Of a DNA stretch of 64,000 bases, positions 60,964 to 64,000 are shown one piece after another. Below the pieces are notes generated by a model. The model did not search any database. It had not been told where the DNA came from and saw nothing but the letters and a program-made list of their open reading frames with translations. The position numbers were made by a program, and so were the translations under genes. Numbering within the stretch: position 1 is the first letter of the stretch; each line of letters opens with the position of its first letter. The stretch is from Rhodospirillales bacterium BBD 1991-14 (GTDB lineage: Bacteria > Pseudomonadota > Alphaproteobacteria > Kiloniellales > Kiloniellaceae), in NCBI GenBank assembly GCA_001657395.1, contig LYSY01000001.1:124001-188000 (forward strand). Reading direction: 5' to 3'.

Positions 60964-62250
60964 ATGAAATCCGTGATTAGGGGGGCGATGAGCGCTGCGG
61001 CCATGGCAGCCGTTCTCGCCGGCGGCGCAGCGGCCCAGGCGGCCGACGACGTCATCAAGGTCGGCGTGCTCCACTCGCTTTCGGGAACCATGGCGATCTC
61101 GGAGACCACACTGAAGGACACCGTCCTGATGATGGTCGATGATCTCAACAAGAACGGCGGCCTGCTCGGCAAGCAGGTCGAGGCGGTGGTGGTGGACCCG
61201 GCCTCCGACTGGCCGCTTTTTGCCGAGAAGGCGCGCGAACTGTTGGAGAAGGAACAGGTCGACGTGGTCTTCGGCTGCTGGACCTCGGTTTCGCGCAAGT
61301 CCGTGCTGCCGGTGTTCGAGGAACTCAACGGCCTGCTCTTCTACCCCGTGCAGTACGAGGGCGAGGAAAGCTCCCGCAACGTCTTCTACACCGGTGCGGC
61401 GCCGAACCAGCAGGCCATTCCGGCGGTCGAATACCTGATGAGCGAGGACGGCGGCGGGGCCGAGCGCTTCGTGCTGTTGGGCACCGACTACGTCTATCCC
61501 CGCACCACCAACAAGATCCTGCGCGCCTTCCTGAACGAGAAGGGCATCTCCGACGCCGACATCATGGAGAACTACACGCCCTTCGGCCATTCCGACTGGC
61601 AGACCATCGTTGCCGATGTGAAGGAGTTCGCTTCCCAGGGCAAGAAGACGGCGGTGGTCTCCACCATCAACGGCGATGCCAACGTGCCCTTCTACAAGGA
61701 ACTGGGCAACCAGGGCATTGCCGCCGAGGAGATCCCGGTGGTGGCCTTTTCCGTCGGGGAGGAGGAGCTTGCCGGTCTCGATACCGGACCCTTGGTCGGC
61801 CACTTGGCCGCCTGGAACTACTTCATGAGCGTCGAGGCCGACGTGAACGACGGCTTCATCGAGCAGTGGCACGCCTTCATCGGCGATGAGGACCGGGTCA
61901 CCAACGATCCCATGGAGGCCACCTACATCGGCTTCAAGATGTGGACCCAGGCGGTGAAGCAGGCCGGCACCACGGAAGTGAATGCCGTGCGTCAGGCCAT
62001 GTACGGCCAGACCGTGCCCAACCTGACCGGCGGCACGGCGGTGATGAACGCCAACCATCACCTCTCAAAGCCCGTGCTGATCGGCGAGATCCAGGACGAC
62101 GGCATGATCGAGACCGTCTGGTCGACCGACAAGGAAGTGGTGGGCGATGCCTGGAGCGACTTTATTCCGGAGAGCTCCAAGCTGACGGCCGACTGGACCT
62201 ATCCCTGGGTCTGCGGCAATTGCGAGGCGCCGACCTACGCGACCAATTAG
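60964..62250 (+). CDS. urtA: Urea ABC transporter substrate-binding protein UrtA
   Basis: 428 residues with a signal peptide ending AAAQA-AD (about residue 27). The sequence is the amide/urea-binding branch of the branched-chain amino-acid binding family: VGVLHSLSGTMAISETTLKDTVLMMVDDLN, VVDPASDWPLFAEKARELL, VFGCWTSVSRKSVLPVFEE and LLFYPVQYEGEESSRNVFYTGAAPNQQ. ATG 60964 has GGAGTG upstream; an in-frame start at 60907 adds no signal peptide logic. It would import urea, the product of the guanidine hydrolase upstream, or environmental urea. Confidence 0.93.
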   Translation: MKSVIRGAMSAAAMAAVLAGGAAAQAADDVIKVGVLHSLSGTMAISETTLKDTVLMMVDDLNKNGGLLGKQVEAVVVDPASDWPLFAEKARELLEKEQVDVVFGCWTSVSRKSVLPVFEELNGLLFYPVQYEGEESSRNVFYTGAAPNQQAIPAVEYLMSEDGGGAERFVLLGTDYVYPRTTNKILRAFLNEKGISDADIMENYTPFGHSDWQTIVADVKEFASQGKKTAVVSTINGDANVPFYKELGNQGIAAEEIPVVAFSVGEEELAGLDTGPLVGHLAAWNYFMSVEADVNDGFIEQWHAFIGDEDRVTNDPMEATYIGFKMWTQAVKQAGTTEVNAVRQAMYGQTVPNLTGGTAVMNANHHLSKPVLIGEIQDDGMIETVWSTDKEVVGDAWSDFIPESSKLTADWTYPWVCGNCEAPTYATN

Positions 62251-62266
62251 CGTGCGTGCGAAGGGT

Positions 62267-62293
62267 GAGGGGGCGACCGCCGTCTCCCCCCTC
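62267..62293 (+). promoter_or_regulatory. Hairpin between urtA and urtB
   Basis: GAGGGGG (62267-62273) / CCCCCTC (62287-62293), 7 perfect pairs with a 13-base loop, 16 bases after the urtA stop. It could lower urtB expression relative to urtA. It also argues against a urtB start at the GTG 62252. Confidence 0.5.
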
Positions 62294-62317
62294 CGATCTG
62301 TGACCCTTGTTCGGGTG

Positions 62318-63961
62318 ATGCCTGTGTTTCGAAACGTGTTGAGGATATCGCTTGTCGCCGTCGCGCTGGCCGTGTTGCTGCCGGCGGCGGCGCGGGCGGA
62401 TCTTCTCACGGATCTTCAGGCGCTCACCGAGAAATCCAACGAAACCAAGGCCGCGGCCGTGGAAGGCCTGGCCGCCGGCGGTCATGAACGGGCGCTGCCC
62501 ATCCTCGAGGCCTATCTCGATGGGCACCTGTTCCAGGTGAAGGCCGATGACCGGCTGGTGATCGGGGAAGAGGCGGGCAAGGGCTACCGCATCTTCGATG
62601 CCGTCACCGGCGAAGCCGCGGGCGAGCTTGGCAAGCGCAAGCTGCGCAAGGTCAGAATCAACAATCGCCTGCGCCAGGTGGTGAAGGCCGCACTCGGCGG
62701 GCTTACCCTGGGCAGCGCTGATCCGGCTGCGCGGATGCGCGCCGCCGATGCCGTCTTCCGCTCTGCGCCGGCGGAAATGATCGGCCCGCTGGAAGCGGCG
62801 CTGGCGAACGAACAGGATGCCAGGGTCGCCGAGCGGATCAGGCGCGCGCTGGCCGCGACCCGTCTTGTCAATGCCGAAGACGGCGCACTGCGCGTGACCG
62901 CTCTTCAGACTCTTGCAGACTTCACCGATCCCGATGTCCGCGCTGTCGTTGCCGGCGTTCTGCGCGACGACGATGCGGGTGCGCCCCTGGAGGCCGACGC
63001 GGCGGTGCGCGCTGCCGCCGAGGAGACCCTCGCGACCATCGAGCGGGCACTGGAGTTCAACAGGTTTCTCGCCAGCATCTTTCAGGGCATCAGCCTGGGC
63101 TCCGTGCTGCTGCTGGCCGCCATCGGCCTGGCGATCACCTTCGGGGTCATGGGCGTCATCAACATGGCCCACGGCGAGATGGTGATGCTGGGCGCCTACA
63201 CGACCTTCGTGGTGCAGGAAGTCTTCCGCACCTCCTTCCCCGGCTACTTCGACTATTCCCTGGCGGTCGCCATTCCAGCCGCCTTCCTGGTGACCGGCCT
63301 GGTGGGCATCGGCATCGAGCGCGGCATCATCCGTTTCCTCTACGGGCGCCCTCTGGAGACTCTGCTCGCCACCTGGGGGCTCAGCCTGATCCTGCAGCAG
63401 CTTGTGCGCAGCATCTTCGGGCCGACCAACCGCGAAGTGGGCAACCCCTCCTGGATGAGCGGCGCCTGGGAGGTGGCCGGCGGCCTGACCCTCACCTACA
63501 ACCGGCTCTGGATCATCGTCTTCGCTCTGGTGGTCTTCGCCCTGCTGATGGCGCTCATCCGCTTTTCCAGCTACGGCCTGCAGATGCGCGCGGTAACCCA
63601 GAACCGCCCGATGGCCTCGTCCATGGGCATCCGCACCGGCTGGGTCGACGCCATGACCTTCGGGCTCGGCTCGGGCATTGCCGGCATGGCCGGCGTGGCC
63701 TTGAGCCAGATCGACAACGTCAGCCCGAACCTGGGGCAGGGCTACATCATCGACAGTTTCATGGTCGTGGTCTTCGGCGGCGTCGGCAACCTCTGGGGCA
63801 CCCTGGTGGGGGCCTTCTCCCTCGGTCTGGTGAACAAGTTCCTGGAGCCTTATGCCGGCGCCGTGCTCGGCAAGATCCTGGTGCTGGTGGTGGTGATCCT
63901 CTTCATCCAGAAGCGCCCGCGCGGCCTCTTCGCCCTGCGCGGCCGCGCGGTGGAGAACTGA
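62318..63961 (+). CDS. urtB: Urea ABC transporter permease UrtB
   Basis: 547 residues. A signal-like hydrophobic N-terminus (VFRNVLRISLVAVALAVLLPAAARA) and a soluble helical region (about 28-255, repeats such as ALPILEAYLDGHLFQ and AAVRAAAEETLATIERALEFN) precede a LivH-type permease (about 260-540: NMAHGEMVMLGAYTTF, GLSLILQQLVRSIFG, AVTQNRPMASSMGIRT). This extended architecture is normal for UrtB. ATG 62318 is preferred; GTG 62315 is possible. It follows urtA and precedes urtC by four bases. Confidence 0.9.
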   Translation: MPVFRNVLRISLVAVALAVLLPAAARADLLTDLQALTEKSNETKAAAVEGLAAGGHERALPILEAYLDGHLFQVKADDRLVIGEEAGKGYRIFDAVTGEAAGELGKRKLRKVRINNRLRQVVKAALGGLTLGSADPAARMRAADAVFRSAPAEMIGPLEAALANEQDARVAERIRRALAATRLVNAEDGALRVTALQTLADFTDPDVRAVVAGVLRDDDAGAPLEADAAVRAAAEETLATIERALEFNRFLASIFQGISLGSVLLLAAIGLAITFGVMGVINMAHGEMVMLGAYTTFVVQEVFRTSFPGYFDYSLAVAIPAAFLVTGLVGIGIERGIIRFLYGRPLETLLATWGLSLILQQLVRSIFGPTNREVGNPSWMSGAWEVAGGLTLTYNRLWIIVFALVVFALLMALIRFSSYGLQMRAVTQNRPMASSMGIRTGWVDAMTFGLGSGIAGMAGVALSQIDNVSPNLGQGYIIDSFMVVVFGGVGNLWGTLVGAFSLGLVNKFLEPYAGAVLGKILVLVVVILFIQKRPRGLFALRGRAVEN

Positions 63962-63965
63962 CGCC

Positions 63966-64000
63966 GTGCTGCTCTCCAACGACCATGGCCGCCTGCTGTC
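63966..64000 (+). CDS. urtC: Start of urtC, urea ABC transporter second permease (cut by window end)
   Basis: A GTG at 63966, four bases after the urtB stop and with GGAGA upstream, opens a frame of 11 codons to the window end (MLLSNDHGRLL). The name rests on operon order urtABC only, since too little sequence is visible. Confidence 0.5.
   Translation, partial: MLLSNDHGRLL

Noticed and set aside
1-64000. tRNA, rRNA, CRISPR array, insertion sequence or prophage
   Set aside because: None was recognised: no transposase or integrase motifs, no regularly spaced repeats, no rRNA-like segments.

Overview
The window reads as a GC-rich alphaproteobacterial chromosome segment, probably from the Rhodospirillales and allies. 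This is inferred from the TamA/TamB pair, the NarR-like regulator beside narKGHJI, the GltD-like/NifJ operon and the many ABC importers. Genes are tightly packed, with many 4-base ATGA overlaps. I saw no rRNA, tRNA, CRISPR array, insertion sequence or prophage. Both ends cut genes: tamB on the left and urtC on the right.

Layout. (1) 1-4.5 kb: tamA-tamB, outer-membrane protein assembly. (2) 4.85-6.1 kb: a glutamate-1-semialdehyde-aminomutase-like aminotransferase. (3) 6.2-18.8 kb: a complete anaerobic nitrate respiration unit on the minus strand, narK1-narK2-narG-narH-narJ-narI-parvulin-hemerythrin, facing a cysteine-free Crp/Fnr regulator. The divergent region holds two FNR-type boxes, and a third precedes a CBS-domain gene. 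(4) 18.9-25.5 kb: a GltD-like/ferredoxin fusion, NifJ pyruvate:ferredoxin oxidoreductase, a dihydroorotate-dehydrogenase-like protein and a small protein. They are followed by GltS and an unusual 874-residue CDGSH / mono-cluster ferredoxin / CDGSH / Rieske / ThDP-enzyme fusion. (5) 29.7-34 kb: DUF2721 membrane protein, RCK_C membrane protein, CPA1 antiporter, SDR and LysR. (6) 34-48.6 kb: quaternary-amine and osmolyte catabolism. It has choline-sulfatase, a LysR regulator, an MttB-type methyltransferase, a dimethylglycine/sarcosine dehydrogenase-like flavoprotein, a LacI regulator with its operators, a HisD-like dehydrogenase with a DegT aminotransferase, and a glycine-betaine-type ABC importer. 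(7) 48.9-55.5 kb: Na/Pi cotransporter, tungstate transporter tupBCA, a methyltransferase, a ModA-like binding protein and a HTH-periplasmic-binding-domain regulator. (8) 55.9-64 kb: a guanidine-utilisation operon, then the urea transporter urtABC.

The most notable system is at 55.9-60.6 kb. A near-perfect sigma-54 promoter sits just upstream of a clear guanidine-I (ykkC) riboswitch. Behind it come a NitT/TauT-type ABC importer, an arginase-family enzyme with a long N-terminal extension (candidate Ni-dependent guanidine hydrolase) and a small protein with a histidine-rich N-terminus that looks like a metal-handling partner. The urea transporter follows directly. Together they suggest nitrogen-controlled, guanidine-induced scavenging of guanidine to urea and ammonia.

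Functional links across the window: molybdate/tungstate uptake would supply the molybdenum enzyme NarG. Choline-sulfate and betaine uptake would feed the MttB and dimethylglycine dehydrogenase steps. NifJ and its neighbours fit low-oxygen redox metabolism beside the nitrate-respiration genes. All functions are inferred from sequence motifs and gene context; no search was run.
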